Shown piece by piece: positions 11,601 through 23,600 of a DNA stretch of 64,000 bases (position 1 is the first letter of the stretch; each line of letters opens with the position of its first letter). Below the pieces are notes generated by a model, which saw only the letters and a list, made by a program, of their open reading frames with translations, was not told where the DNA came from and made no database searches. Source of the stretch: Dermatophagoides farinae (taxonomy: Eukaryota > Arthropoda > Arachnida > Sarcoptiformes > Pyroglyphidae); assembly GCF_024713945.1 (NCBI RefSeq), contig NC_134680.1:3372001-3436000 (forward strand), written 5' to 3'. The translations under genes and the position numbers were made by a program.

Positions 11601-11724
11601 AATAATTCACATTTACCACATTTGACACGTCAACAAAGGAAACGTTAATTTTCTCAACAAAAGTGTTGATTTTTTTATTTGTGTTTTAATTCTTCAACAA
11701 AATTATCAAATCTCTTCAATCAAA
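8611..11724. other. Intergenic stretch between LBD copy B and transaldolase
   Basis: Shared upstream region of two divergent genes: copy B reads left and transaldolase reads right. It contains a (CT)n run near 9977-9999, GT runs near 11288-11304, CA runs near 11469-11486, T and A homopolymers, and one 161-codon open frame listed separately. No other coding signal recognised. Confidence 0.55.
8948..9433 (-). CDS. Unrecognised open reading frame, 161 aa, doubtful
   Basis: ATG at 9433-9431 and a stop at 8948. The product has a His/Asn-rich start, a hydrophobic stretch around residues 75-95 (PKNILFFYLLLSLLLC) and a Pro run (PLPSTPPPPPSLSN). It is longer than most chance frames in this AT-rich DNA, but it matches no family I recognise and its 3' part overlaps simple GGT repeats. 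It could be a real lineage-specific gene, an exon of one, or chance. Confidence 0.15.
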   Translation of the reverse strand: MKTINTNHHHNHELKISTIWLSNLKLLLYMDWMLHTQNTLASQHKTFASPAIGTNITTIHFRIPKNILFFYLLLSLLLCHYIVFQGHPFIHSFKNGSYMIINVYKYVTGIVENQTPLPSTPPPPPSLSNVPAIYFAKKIVHFGNLHLKLCYNSLTLLSNTL

Positions 11725-12708
11725 ATGGAATCTTCAATTTTATCATCATTGGAACAACTTCGTCAACATGGTACGATTGTCGTTGCCGACACAGGTGATT
11801 TTCAATCAATAAAATCATTTAAACCAACTGATGCTACAACAAATCCATCATTGATATTGGCCGCATCAAAATTACCACAATATTCACATCTATTCGATAA
11901 AGCAGTTGAATATGGCCGTCAATATCCAGAAAATTCATTAGAATCAGCTATGGATTATCTATTCGTATTGTTTGGTCAAGAAATATTGAAAATTATTCCT
12001 GGCCGTGTATCGACCGAAGTTGATGCACGTCTTAGTTTCGATATTGATGGATCCGTACAAAAAGCTCGTAAAATTATTGAATTATATGAAACAATGGGTA
12101 TCGGAAAAGATCGAATATTGATCAAATTGGCCACCACATGGGAAGGTGTAAAAGCGGCCGAAATTCTTGAAAAACAATACGGTATTCATTGTAATATGAC
12201 ATTATTGTTCAATTTTGCACAGGCTGTTGCATGTGCCGAATCAAATGTAACATTAATCTCACCATTTGTTGGCCGTATTTATGATTGGTATTGTAAACGT
12301 ACAGGCGTAAAGATTTATGAAAATCCAGCTGATGATCCAGGTGTTAAATCAGTGACAAGTATCTATAATTACTATAAACATCATGGCTATAAAACCGTTG
12401 TAATGGGTGCATCATTTCGTAATATTGATCAGATTAAATCATTGGCTGGTTGTGATCTATTAACAATTGCACCATCATTATTAGCACAATTAGAAGCAGA
12501 AACAAATGTACAAATAAACTGTTATCTGGATCCGAAAAAATCCGCCGAAATAGATACATTTAAAACACCGGTACATTATGATGAAAAACGTTTTCGTTGG
12601 GAATTGAATGAAGATGAAATGGCAACCGAAAAATTATCCGAAGGTATAAGAAAATTTGCTGCTGATGCACGACAATTAGAAACATTGATTAAACAACGAT
12701 TGTCATAA
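11725..12708 (+). CDS. TALDO1: Transaldolase
   Basis: Single uninterrupted frame of 327 aa, close to the usual 320-340 aa. It transfers a dihydroxyacetone unit between sugar phosphates in the non-oxidative pentose phosphate pathway, in the cytosol. Motifs in order: VADTGDF near 20-26 (catalytic Asp region), [11 protein letters not shown] near 36-46, [11 protein letters not shown] near 131-141 with the Schiff-base Lys, then [39 protein letters not shown] and LTIAPSLL. The ATG at 11725 (AAAATGG context) gives the family's normal N-terminus. It is the only gene here without introns, and its frame is nearly free of the homopolymer runs seen in its neighbours. It converges on the PAK gene (3' ends about 850 bp apart). 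Confidence 0.97.
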   Translation: MESSILSSLEQLRQHGTIVVADTGDFQSIKSFKPTDATTNPSLILAASKLPQYSHLFDKAVEYGRQYPENSLESAMDYLFVLFGQEILKIIPGRVSTEVDARLSFDIDGSVQKARKIIELYETMGIGKDRILIKLATTWEGVKAAEILEKQYGIHCNMTLLFNFAQAVACAESNVTLISPFVGRIYDWYCKRTGVKIYENPADDPGVKSVTSIYNYYKHHGYKTVVMGASFRNIDQIKSLAGCDLLTIAPSLLAQLEAETNVQINCYLDPKKSAEIDTFKTPVHYDEKRFRWELNEDEMATEKLSEGIRKFAADARQLETLIKQRLS

Positions 12709-12824
12709 GAAGCAAAAAAAAAAATTCAATTTTACATCAAGAAAAAAAACATTGTCAAACAATTTTGCTAATCAAAATTCAAATCAATTTTTTAAATTTC
12801 AAATTTTATTTGTTTTTTTTTCTA

Positions 12825-12830
12825 AATAAA
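12825..12830 (+). promoter_or_regulatory. Candidate polyadenylation signal of transaldolase
   Basis: AATAAA about 117 bp after the stop codon, inside an AATAAATAAATAAA run. Several overlapping hexamers make the exact site uncertain. Confidence 0.5.
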
Positions 12831-12839
12831 TAAATAAAA

Positions 12840-13562
12840 AAAAATATACAGATCAATGAAATTTGATTGATTGATTAAATAATCAATCGATAGATAGAAT
12901 GATTATCATTTTCATCATAAATATATTATTATAAAAATAAATTTTTTCCCTTCCCCAAAAAAGGGACATGTTAAAACCAAAAACCACGGTTAGGGCCATC
13001 AAAAAAAAAGCCAAATGGACAGATACGACAAAAAAAAATTCAATCATCTTTCCTAAGTATTTGTTTGTTTGTGTGTGTGTGTGTGTGTGCAGATTGATTC
13101 CCAGTTAAAAAAACAAACCTTTCAAACATACATAAATTAAAAATAAAAACGTGGACATTCATTTGAAAAAAATGTTTGTGTTTCGAAATCAAAACAAACA
13201 GAAAAAAAATCCTAACATACATCGTTTGTGTGTGTGTGTGTGTTTATGTATCAAAATCAGTACGATAATCTAAACATTGATCGAATGATAGAGATTAGAT
13301 TACAAGATTGATTTAGCAGAAATTTCGAAATTTGTTCCTATACAAATCAATCTTCGAATAAATAAATCATAATTAATATATAATCACGTCGATTCTTAAT
13401 ATAACGTGACGGAAGAGCCGTTTAGAGAAAAAAAAGATTTGAAAATTCAATATCTTAAATGTTGGATAGATAGAATAGAATATTACATCACATCATGCTA
13501 CACAAACACGCATATAAAAAAAATTGTCAATGATTAGGAAATTTTTCTCCAGATACATCTAG
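12840..13562. other. Convergent intergenic stretch between transaldolase and PAK
   Basis: About 720 bp with no gene. It holds the probable 3' ends of both converging transcripts, two GT runs (near 13069-13089 and 13227-13242) and A-rich tracts. Confidence 0.55.
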
Positions 13563-16500
13563 TCAATGAGTACGTGCTGCTTCTCTTGCTGCTAATATTA
13601 ATGGATTTAATGTTGATAACGGACTTGATGTCTTCAAGAATGGATGCTATAAAACGAGATTATAGTTTATTATGTAATGGGCGTGGGTATGAAAAGAGAA
13701 AAAAATGGAACAAAAAAAAAATTCAAATTAAATAAAATGAAACACGCGATCGATTTCCAAAAAACATACTTTTAGTAATTCAGATGCTGACCATCGTTTT
13801 TCAACATCACACTCAAGGCACTTGTCCAGGAAATCTTGAAATAAAAGCGATAATTTTTCTTTCTCTTTAATTTCCGGCTTTCCATTTGTTGCGATCAGAT
13901 AAATAGCCTGTAGTGTGAGAAAAAAAAACATTAAAATCTGAAAATGAAAAAAAATCCTAATCATACCCGTAATGGATCACTTTCGTTCATATATGGTGGT
14001 TCACCTTCAATCATTTCGATGGCCATTATACCCAGTGACCATATATCAATTTTTGGTCCATATTGTTTACGTGTAACAACTTCCGGTGCCATCCAATATG
14101 GCGTACCGACCATTGTTGTACGTTTATTTTGTTCTGGTGATATTTGTGCACAGAAACCAAAATCAGTCAATTTTACTGATCCATCAAGGCCTAACAATAT
14201 GTTATCGGATTTTATATCACGATGTATAACATGATTATAGTGAAGAAATTCCAATGCTTGCAATACTTCACGACAAACGGCAGCAATCTGACCTTCTTCC
14301 ATACAGGTTTCAGTAACCACATCGGTTAATGATCCACCGCTTAGATATTCCATTACTACCCATAATTCTTCGCCCACTAGATATGAATCCAGATAATTCA
14401 CTACATTTGGATGTTTATTCTCACGCATCACAAGTATTTCATTGACAATCAATTCTTTTTTTGGCTGTTGTGATAGATTCATCTGTTTAATAGCTACTTG
14501 CATTCCGGTACTAATTTCAATGGCCGTATATACAACACCACTTGCCCCTTGTCCAATACGTTCCATTTTAGTAAATTTTCGATGTGGATCACCGATAGTA
14601 ACTATTGATCGTAATCGTTCTAAAATCTCTTCATCAGACATTTTATTTGCAGCGATTTGATTCGGTTTAGGCACACGTGGTTTCAATAGTGGTGTCGGTG
14701 GTGGTAACATTGGTGATTGGACATTATTATTATTATTATTATTATGAGAATGCTGCTGCTGTTGTTGAAGATGACCAGGATTCATCATCAGAATCGTTTT
14801 GGCAAATGCCGCTGATTGAGCTGAACATAATTTGGAACAAATTTCATTATTATTATTATGATTAACGATTTTTGATTTATTAATAGGTGATTGATTAGAT
14901 GATACAGGCGTAGATAGTAAGAATGGATCATTATTATTATTAGATTCAATCAAAGTAATAGGAGAATTATTATCGGAAATGGAAGCGGAAATAATTTTAG
15001 CATCAACAGTAGTAGAAGTAGTAATAGTGGTAGTAGCGGAAGCAGTAGAAATTATAAGAGCAGAATTTGTATCATCATCATTATTGTTCTTACCGATTGT
15101 CATGTTTTGATTCGAATTATTATTATTATTAAGAATATCACGTGGTGAAATTGGTTTCGTATAAATGGATTTTGTTTTTTCTGGTCTAGGATTAATAGGC
15201 GGCGGTATCGATGATGATGACTTATTATTATTTATGTTGATCATTGATTCATTTTGATTCAAATCTATTGATTGTAATTTCTTCAACATTGATGATGAAG
15301 ATGGTGATATTGTTTCGGATAACGATGGCAAAGCAGCAGAGCCGACACCACTACCATTACTACCAATACTATTGCCACTATTCGATAATTTCAATGCTGG
15401 TCCACCACCACCACCACTTGCTGATGAAAAACAATTCATCGATGATGAACTTGATATTGAACCGGAACCAGATGATGATAAAATTGATCCAGTTATGGTT
15501 ACATTATTATTGTCGATTCCAGTGGTGGTGGTTACCACCCCTAAGCCACTACCGGCCAATGTTGATGAATTTGTTGCCGATGTTAAAAGGCTACATGCTG
15601 ATGTTTGTCCGGTTGCTGTTGTACAATGTATATCATCTGATGATGATGATGTTGCTGTTGGACTAGTCGAACCACCGGTAGGGCTGGTGGTTGTTGTTAA
15701 AGTTGAAAATGTTGATAATGATGATGATGTTGATGATGATATTATACCAGTTATCGGATGTTGTTGTTGCTGCTGCTGTTGTACGGTCGTTGATGATGAT
15801 CCAAGTTTTGTTCCAGGTGCTCTTGGTGGTGTCGGTGGTAGACCGGAATTATTTAATTTAGTTTGAGGCGTTGGTGGAGGTAATGCTGGTGATGGTCGAT
15901 GTTGATACAATGATGACCCTTGTTGTTGTTGTGTTTGTGATGTTGAAAGATGTATATGATGATGATGGCTTGGATGATATCCACCACCATGATAATGATT
16001 ATTATTATTATAATGATGGCTTGAAAGTGTTGGCTGTGAACCAGATAACAATAATTCATTATAATGATGATGTGGATGTCCATGATGTGTATGATGGCCA
16101 TGATGTAAAAAACTATTTATATGATGATGTGATCCAGATATTGATGATTTATCCGATGAGGAATGTGATGTTGATTCTGTATCTAAAAATTATTTGTGTT
16201 ATTATTATTGTTGTGTGTTTGAATCAATCAGAAATCAATACAAAGAAAAAGAGAGAGAGAGAAAAATAAACAAAAAAAAATGTAAGAAACCAGAAAACCA
16301 AAATTTGCACAGCACAATAATTGCCCAAAAAATTACAAAAAAAACCGGAAAAAATAGAAAATAAAATTTCAAAACAAATTAAAATGTCAACAAAAAAAAA
16401 ACTAAAAATAGCCAGAAAAAAGCAATATATAATTTTCTTCAAAAACAAAAAAAACCAAACATTCAAACATACAATATTCTAATTCTAAAATAAAATAAAA

Positions 16501-18070
16501 CACCAAGCAAGCAACACCCAAATTGCATTTCAAACCATTTCAGACCAATTTATCATACTATAAAATGTCTCGTGTGTGTTAGTTTTTCTGCTAAAAAAAA
16601 AGCTAAATTTAGCCATTTCTTATTTTTTTTGATATAACGTAATATAGTATATTAATCTCCCGAATATTTTCTGTCATCATCATTATTATTATTATCAGTG
16701 TAGAATTCTATTTGAGACTTGTCGTATTTAAAAATCTCGGAAAGCTATGTTACAGTTTTGACGATAGAATTCACAATTATATTGACCTAGCTTATTTGAT
16801 ACAACCTACGACATTTTTTTTCACAACGATTATTTACAAGAAAAACTGTTGTTCAGATTATGGTGATGTTATTGACGCCTTTCACTATGCATATGGCTAA
16901 TTTTAGATTTTTTTTTATGGTGGAGAAAAATTTCATAAAATTCTCATATATAATTTATTTTTTTACTCTTCATTCACACACACAAAAATAAATAAGGAAA
17001 AAATGAACCCTGAAACAATGATCATCCAATTATCGAGATTACTTACCCATTGTCATATATTTGAATCCCTTTTCCATAATATCTTTTTTTGTTGATTCTT
17101 CATACCATTTGAGCACTTCGATCACAGCTTGTGGATTTTTCTTTTGTTCCAATTTTGAAATATTGGAATTTTTCAACATAACATACCAATTTTTTGGCAT
17201 ACCAGTAAATTCACCAGTATTCGGATCGAAACCAACATGTAATGTATGTTCGAAATTTGTTGGTGGTGATATGATTGGTTTACCACCACCACCGCCACTT
17301 TCCGATGAATGATGCTCAGATGTTGTTGTTGCTGCTGCTGTTGTTGATGATGATGATGATTTATTACGGCTAAAAAATCCAACACCACTAATTGTAAATG
17401 TACCATTTGTACTACCACCGGAACCACGATCAGCTTCCGATGAATTTCTTGCAGATGATCCATTTGATTTCGAACCAGAATTATTATTAGCGTTATTATT
17501 ATTATTATTATTGTTGTTGTTATTTGCCGTTGTAGATTCATTTGATGAAGATTTTTTCATTGAACTTCGAAGTTTTGATTTTTTAAATGCCGAAATTTTC
17601 TTTCCTTCTTTACCACCACCAATATTATCCTCTTCGGATGGAACTTTTGGTAATGGTCGCATATCCAATGGTATATTGTTATTATTATTGTGATTATTCG
17701 TAATATAATCGTGATTATTATTATTGTTGTTTAGATTATTATTACTTCCGTTATTATTATTAACTTGATTCAATGGTATGATTGGTACAATGGAATTATG
17801 ATCACGAGCTGATGCTAATCGTACCGGTGGTGCCGGTGGTTTATCCTCAAATCTTATAGCCGATGATGATGATGAAGAAGATGTTGTAATCGGTGTGTTC
17901 AAATGTTGCGATGTCGCCGTTGCTGTCATCATCATCATCATATTCTGTGAAATAATACTATTTGTTGCTACTGAATCATATGGGGTGGATCTACCCGATG
18001 ATGATGATGTTACACCACTACCACAGCCCCCAAGATTACTACCATTACCGTTACCACCACCAGTTATCAT
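13563..18070 (-). CDS. Pak: Group I p21-activated kinase (PAK), Ser/Thr kinase
   Basis: Four exons: 18070-17047, 16182-13967, 13907-13770, 13646-13563 (GT-AG introns of 864, 59 and 123 bp), giving 1153 aa. Effector kinase of Rac/Cdc42 acting on actin and adhesion. N-terminal KPPAPPVR near residue 76 matches the SH3-binding site of group I PAKs. The CRIB/p21-binding motif [16 protein letters not shown] lies near 265-280, followed by the autoinhibitory stretch ([19 protein letters not shown]). Kinase domain near 870-1130: [36 protein letters not shown], activation loop [15 protein letters not shown]. The C-terminus [20 protein letters not shown] is typical. It is about twice the length of vertebrate PAK1 because of Ser/Asn/His/Thr-rich, probably disordered expansions between CRIB and kinase. 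A TTG three codons before the ATG is not used as a start here. Confidence 0.95.
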
Positions 18071-18906
18071 TGTTTTCAAATTTCGATATCAATGTGTTTT
18101 GTTGTTTTTGTTGAATTTCATTTACTATTACAATGATGATGATGATAATGTAGTGTGGTATATAGTACGACGTTGATAAAATGAAAATTGTAACCGATCA
18201 GTTCATAATATAATTCATTTATTCGAAACAAAAAAAATTTTTTTTGACCATCCCATATCGATGACAAACAATTGATAATAATTTCATTTGATTTGAGTTT
18301 GGAAATCTGTCAATCATAATAAAAGAAAAAAGAGCAAAAAAAAGAAATTCATCAATGAATTAGTCGAAATTTGATCATTCATTTGTATGTATATAGAATG
18401 GTTGAAAACATTATATTGGAAGGATGGGAAATGAAAAGCAATGGAATGTATGATGATGCAAGACAACTTGTATGATTATTATGATGATTTTGTTGATGAT
18501 ACGATAAATGGTTTAGAAAATCTAAATAAATAATGATGATGATGATCATCATCATCATAATAATCATCAATTATAAACAAAAAAAAATTGACAATTATAC
18601 ACATCAGACATCATCAATATATATCTAATGTAAATTATCATGACAGAAATTTTTTTTTTCTTCTGGTGAATGAACGCAAACACAAACACAAAAAGTAAAA
18701 TGAAATGTTGATATCGTTGAATGAAATTCGAAACTAAATTAAATAAATTTATTACAATTTTTTTTTGATTCATTACCTTTTCTCTAGCAAATCATCATGA
18801 TATAATCATGGAATCGAAGGTTTCCAAAAATTCAAAATTTTACCATAAATTGATATGTACGATTCATGGAATTGCTTTGCAATGAATTTGGATTTTGAAT
18901 GATTAA

Positions 18907-18933
18907 GAACAAACAAACAAACAAACAAACAAA
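18907..18933. repeat. (CAAA)n microsatellite
   Basis: About six tandem copies of a CAAA unit, about 840 bp upstream of the PAK start codon. Confidence 0.85.
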
Positions 18934-19452
18934 AATATATTATTCTCATCAAATGTTATTTTCATTCGTTATGAATGGAAACACACACAATACAATAACA
19001 CAACGGATATACCTGTATGTATTTTTAGATTTTGGAATATTCGATTGAAATGATGGTCAATTGAATGGAAAAAAAATACAAAGCCCCAATTAGCTCATAT
19101 GTTGACACCAAAAGCAGTAACAAACAAATAAAAAAAAATATAAAACGAGTATATATATGCAATACAAACACACAGACAGAGATGTGAGTCAACAAGAACA
19201 CCATAAATACAGCCGGATTCTATTTATGAGCAAAATGACCATTAGGTGGAGCTATCCAATGTATCACGTGATATTTGTTTTCAATGATTTTGAATATAAC
19301 GACAATATATCATCATCATCACAATACCGCCTTCATATTCTCTTTTTGTGTGTTTGTTCGACCACGGTATATATATGTTATATATAATGAGCACCAAAAT
19401 TAATCTTAAAAAAAAAAATTTTTTTAATTCAAAAAAACCATAACCTTTTTCA

Positions 19453-19468
19453 TTGACGCATGCGTCAA
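19453..19468. promoter_or_regulatory. Perfect 16-bp palindrome with two TGACGCA half-sites
   Basis: TTGACGCATGCGTCAA is a perfect inverted repeat with 50% GC in AT-rich DNA. Two abutting TGACGCA half-sites resemble bZIP (CRE/ATF-type) recognition sequences. It sits about 1.4 kb upstream of PAK and about 0.5 kb past the end of riboflavin kinase. A binding role is inference only. Confidence 0.3.
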
Positions 19469-19953
19469 CAAAATACGGTCATTATTTTTTCACAAGAATC
19501 ATATTTGAGTGCGATATATAAAATTTAAAAAATAAGAATATTCTATTTTATTATGAAATCATCTATAATAATATAAAAAATATAATTTTTTTAAAAATTG
19601 AATAGAATTTTAAAATCTGTATATAGATGTGTGTATACAACAATAATAACAACAACAAAAACAACAACACGAATACGATTCGAATAATTTTTCGATGAAA
19701 AATTGATTGATTGATTTAAATAATTGAAAAGAAAAAAAATAAAGTGCGACATATTATCACTTAAATTTGAGAATGACATAATTGCACTTTTATGATTGAT
19801 GACGATGCTATTCTCGTTGTCAGTAGTTTTGGGTCAATTTTGAATTGTATTTGTTGTTGAAATGAATTTTGAACTCTGATTTCTTTTAGTTGGTTTGTTT
19901 TATCTTGTTCATGGAATACTGTGGTTGAAAAAAAGGGAAAAATAGAGGAAAAC

Positions 19954-20608
19954 CTAGTTGTTATTATTATGAATATGGACATTGTTACTATCATGGCTAT
20001 GATTATTATTATTGATCGCCGTTAATTTCATTTTCATCGCTGAATTTTCTACAAAGAAAAATGGATCATTTATAACCGATAGCCATTGTTGTTCTGGTTC
20101 TCGTAATGCATCTTTGGTTTGTCGAATATCATCCTTGATGGTATCGATTAATTCTTCTAATGAATTAAATTTTCTTTCCGATCGAATATAACCACAGATA
20201 GCCACCCGAATAGTACTGTTATAAAAATCTTCATCAAATGAATGTAATAAATGTGCTTCAAGTGTACGTTGTTTAACATCATTAAAATGTGGATTCCAAC
20301 CAAATGAAATGACAGTTGGATAGATTGGATTTGAAGGACTTGTTGCTCGATAAATACTTAGATCTTCATTAGTAATTTGTATGATCATTATTGTTGTTGA
20401 TCGTTGTTGATCGTTGTTGTTTTGGTGGATCAACTAATTGAGCAAAGCCATAATAGATGCCAGATTCAAGATTAATCTTTTGTACAGCATCATGTTCAAG
20501 ATTAGCTGTTGGGCAGCCTAATTTTTTTGAACCACGACCAAAACCATGTATAACACGACTGGATACAAATACAGGTTTAGTTAATTTTTTATGTAAATTT
20601 GGTGCCAT
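19954..20608 (-). CDS. RFK: Riboflavin kinase, reading frame broken by a 10-bp tandem duplication
   Basis: Makes FMN from riboflavin and ATP. The N-terminal part, ATG at 20608, carries VIHGFGRGSKKLGCPTANL (the PTAN ATP/Mg motif) and GIYYGFAQLVDPP. The rest is in another frame: PTVISFGWNPHF, LEAHLLHSFDEDFYNS (with the catalytic Glu), VAICGYIRSERKFNSLEELI and DIRQTKDAL. It ends at 19954 with an Asn/His-rich tail. The frames meet in CAACAACGATC-type repeats at 20393-20419, where the 10-mer GTTGTTGATC (plus strand) occurs twice; with one copy fewer the two frames would be continuous. No intron fits: the only nearby GT donor is phase 0 and no AG downstream gives a matching phase. Either a sequencing or assembly error, an allele, or recent inactivation. 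All core motifs are otherwise intact, so it is probably functional in the species. Confidence 0.85.
20393..20419. repeat. 10-bp tandem repeat causing the frame break in riboflavin kinase
   Basis: GTTGTTGATC at 20393-20402 and 20403-20412, followed by a partial third copy GTTGTTG to 20419. A 10-bp unit changes frame by one for each copy gained or lost. Confidence 0.85.
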
Positions 20609-23600
20609 TAGGAAATAAAAATATTCAGATTTCGATCTCTTGAATCTTATTGAACAAATTTTGACCGAGCAATTTATCGAATTGTACAATATAATGATTG
20701 AATAAATGGAAAATTTAAAACAGCTAGTTAATTTATTTTGACAGACAAATATCGATAGATCGAATGATGATGATGATGATTATGATGACAATTAGCGACG
20801 ATATAATGTTTTCATTGTAACAAATTCCATTGTTATGACAATAATGATGGTTGTTGATTATAAATTCAATCTTTTTATATATCGATTGTTGGGTTTGGCA
20901 AGCAAATTTGAAATAACAATCATCATAAAACAAATTTCATTTTATCGTTTTTTTTTTGGTTGTTGACAACAGGATAATAATATAATAATGATTATGATGA
21001 TGATGACATGATTTTATATTAATTAATCGAAACACAGACGGCGATAGGAAAATAAAGAAAAGTGAGAGAGAGAGAAAAAAAAGCCAATTAAAATTTAAAT
21101 TAATGTCAAATTATTAATATTACCATTAATTGTCATTGATAGCAGTGATGATGATGATGATTAAATTGAAACCTTGAAATAAAAACCGTTGTTTTTATAT
21201 ATATTTGCCTATATCAGAGGGGAAATAAAAAAAAAGAAGACTTGGAATGTAACATGTAGTGATGAGATATTCATATGTGTAAATTAGTGACAATTTGATA
21301 ATAATCAACATAATTCAAATAAATATATATGAATGTTAAGATTAATCAGGAAGGTTTTTTTTATACATACTTTAATTTATCGAAAGGATAATTATTTTTT
21401 TTGATGTAATAAATAACGATGATGATGATGATGATGATGAAAATGATAACTTGGAAACAAGATAATTTGCAACACAAAGACAAAATTTCAAAGGTCTAAA
21501 TGGATTTTTTTTTTGTTTCTTACTTTTTCTTTATCCAACTAGCAAAAAGAATAATTGATTGAATTCTGGTTGATAAAATTTTCAGCTGAATTATTTGTTG
21601 TTTCTCGGTCATTTAAAGAATTTATTTTTTTGAACAAAAAAAAACAGACGACATTTATTCATCATCATCATCAGCATTTATACAATAGACACAACACGTT
21701 GTGCTCAATTTTTTTTTCTTGTTACTTTACCTCAATTCTAATAGATTCTATAAGCAATCGATGGATGGCGCTATCATTATCATTAAGATAGTTCTTATAT
21801 TCAAAGATTGTTGCCGAAAGATTGATTTTGCAAATTTTTAATTATTAATCAATCATTCAATTGGATTCTTCCTCCCACCAGGTTATGGTTGTTGGCTACA
21901 AAATCCGCTAACATAATAATGAATGAATGATTGAATTGATGAAACATTTATCTCTTTTTATAACTTTGATTTGCCGCTTTTTTCATCTAAAAGATTGGAA
22001 AAAAACAAACCATTACAATTGACAACATATGTGTGTGTGTGTGTGTGTGTGTGATTAACCTTTAACATTCTCAGCATCATTTTTTGGAAATCAATTCGTT
22101 GAATTATCATTGTTAAAATGAAGGTAAGGGGTCCATTTTTTCTATTTTCGTTCACACCGAATCATCATCGTCATTATTATTGATTTCGAGATTCGTTAAT
22201 TGATTGTTAATAAATGAATGAATGATTTCATCTAAATGGTTCGCATCGGACACAATCGAACAAAGGTCTATAAGGTCATCATAATTGTTTTCGGTTTTTC
22301 TTTATCTCTCTTGCTGCCTTTTTCTTTCTTCACCATGACCACAACCAAATAAGATAACGATAATACTTGAAAATATAAAAAAAAATCTTCAAATCAAACC
22401 AATCAATGTGTTTGGCAGCAACAGCAGCAGCAGCAGTCAATTAGCCCCTTTTTGATGTCGGCTGTTCTTAGACTTCAATTCGATTCAATTTATAATTTTC
22501 ATCCATTCATATTTGATCAATATGAATGATGATGATCAAAATACATTCATTTTATTCAATCAATGAAGAAAAAAATTGATGGTCAAGCAAATTGTTTTCT
22601 ATAGCTTAGCCTTTGATTGTATTTTTGAATTTTTTCCTAAATAAAATAAAGAGAAAAAAAATCCAATTATAAATCAACCAAACAACAATGATTTGAAAAA
22701 AATGATAACAATTAATACAATTTTTTTTCCTTGATCAACATGTGTAAAAAATGTCCGAATCGGGCAACCATGATGATGATGATGAACATGCATTAAAACA
22801 CTGTATGTAATTGAACAACAATAGAGAAACGTTCAATTGATAAATGAATCGACTGTTCGAGAATTGATTCTTTTCTTTTAATTTTTTTTTTTAGTTGTTG
22901 TTATTGCTGAACAAATAGATGAATTTATGATGATGATCCTTTTTTCCATACCGGCGATGATCAATTGATGTTTCGGTTTTTAAGATTTTCTTATTTTTTT
23001 TTTTTTTTTTGCTTTTCATTTTCAGCATTGGTGGCAACCAATAAAAATTGAATCGAATAAAATATACAATATAGATCGATCATTTCTATCATAAATATAC
23101 CACATGGTCAAGTTTCTTTTTCATTCTTCCATATGAATCGAATCGAATTGGATTTTTTTGATTCGAATGTTTATAAATATTCTTCGAATGAAAAAAAACT
23201 CCTCATACATAGATGAGATGACCAATGTGGTTGAAAAAAAAAATTTTTGTTTTGAATTTTTATCTATGAAGAAAAATCGTGGCCACACACACACACATTC
23301 ATTCTTGGAATAATCATCATCGAATAATTGGTCATGAATTCACAGAAGCATCATAGATCACGATCATGATGAATGAATTTTCATTTTTTTTTTTACAAAA
23401 AAAAAGATCAAGAACATTTTTTCGATTGAGTTCACCGAACCCTTTTTCCGTGGGTATGGGTAATCATTATCCATTCGAAAAACTTGATGATGATGATGAT
23501 GAAGATTTGATGATTGAAAAAGATTAGTCAGCATCAATTTGTTGTTCAGTGATTTCAAATCAAGCAAACAATCATTTTTTGATGAATGAAATTTTATTTA

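Larger units (their letters stand above)
18071..19546. other. Upstream flank of PAK
   Basis: No gene. It contains a 26-bp perfect palindrome made of back-to-back (GAT)n and (ATC)n at 18533-18558, an AAAC/CAAA tetranucleotide run near 18907-18933, and the separate 16-bp palindrome at 19453-19468. Likely holds the PAK promoter and the 3' flank of riboflavin kinase. Confidence 0.5.

Noticed and set aside
15244-15866. Plus-strand open frames opposite the PAK linker
   Set aside because: They are antisense shadows of the Ser/Asn/His-rich PAK exon; the minus-strand frame carries the conserved kinase and matching splice phases.
18071-18079. TTG three codons upstream of the PAK ATG as start
   Set aside because: A non-ATG start is not needed; the ATG at 18070 is in frame and gives a complete protein.
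18533-18558. 26-bp perfect palindrome upstream of PAK
   Set aside because: It consists of back-to-back (GAT)n and (ATC)n runs, which recur in the window; simple repeat expansion explains it.
20380-20440. A short intron as the explanation for the frame change in riboflavin kinase
   Set aside because: The only GT in reach is phase 0 (TTA|GTT) and downstream AG sites need phase 1 or 2, so no splice restores the second frame.
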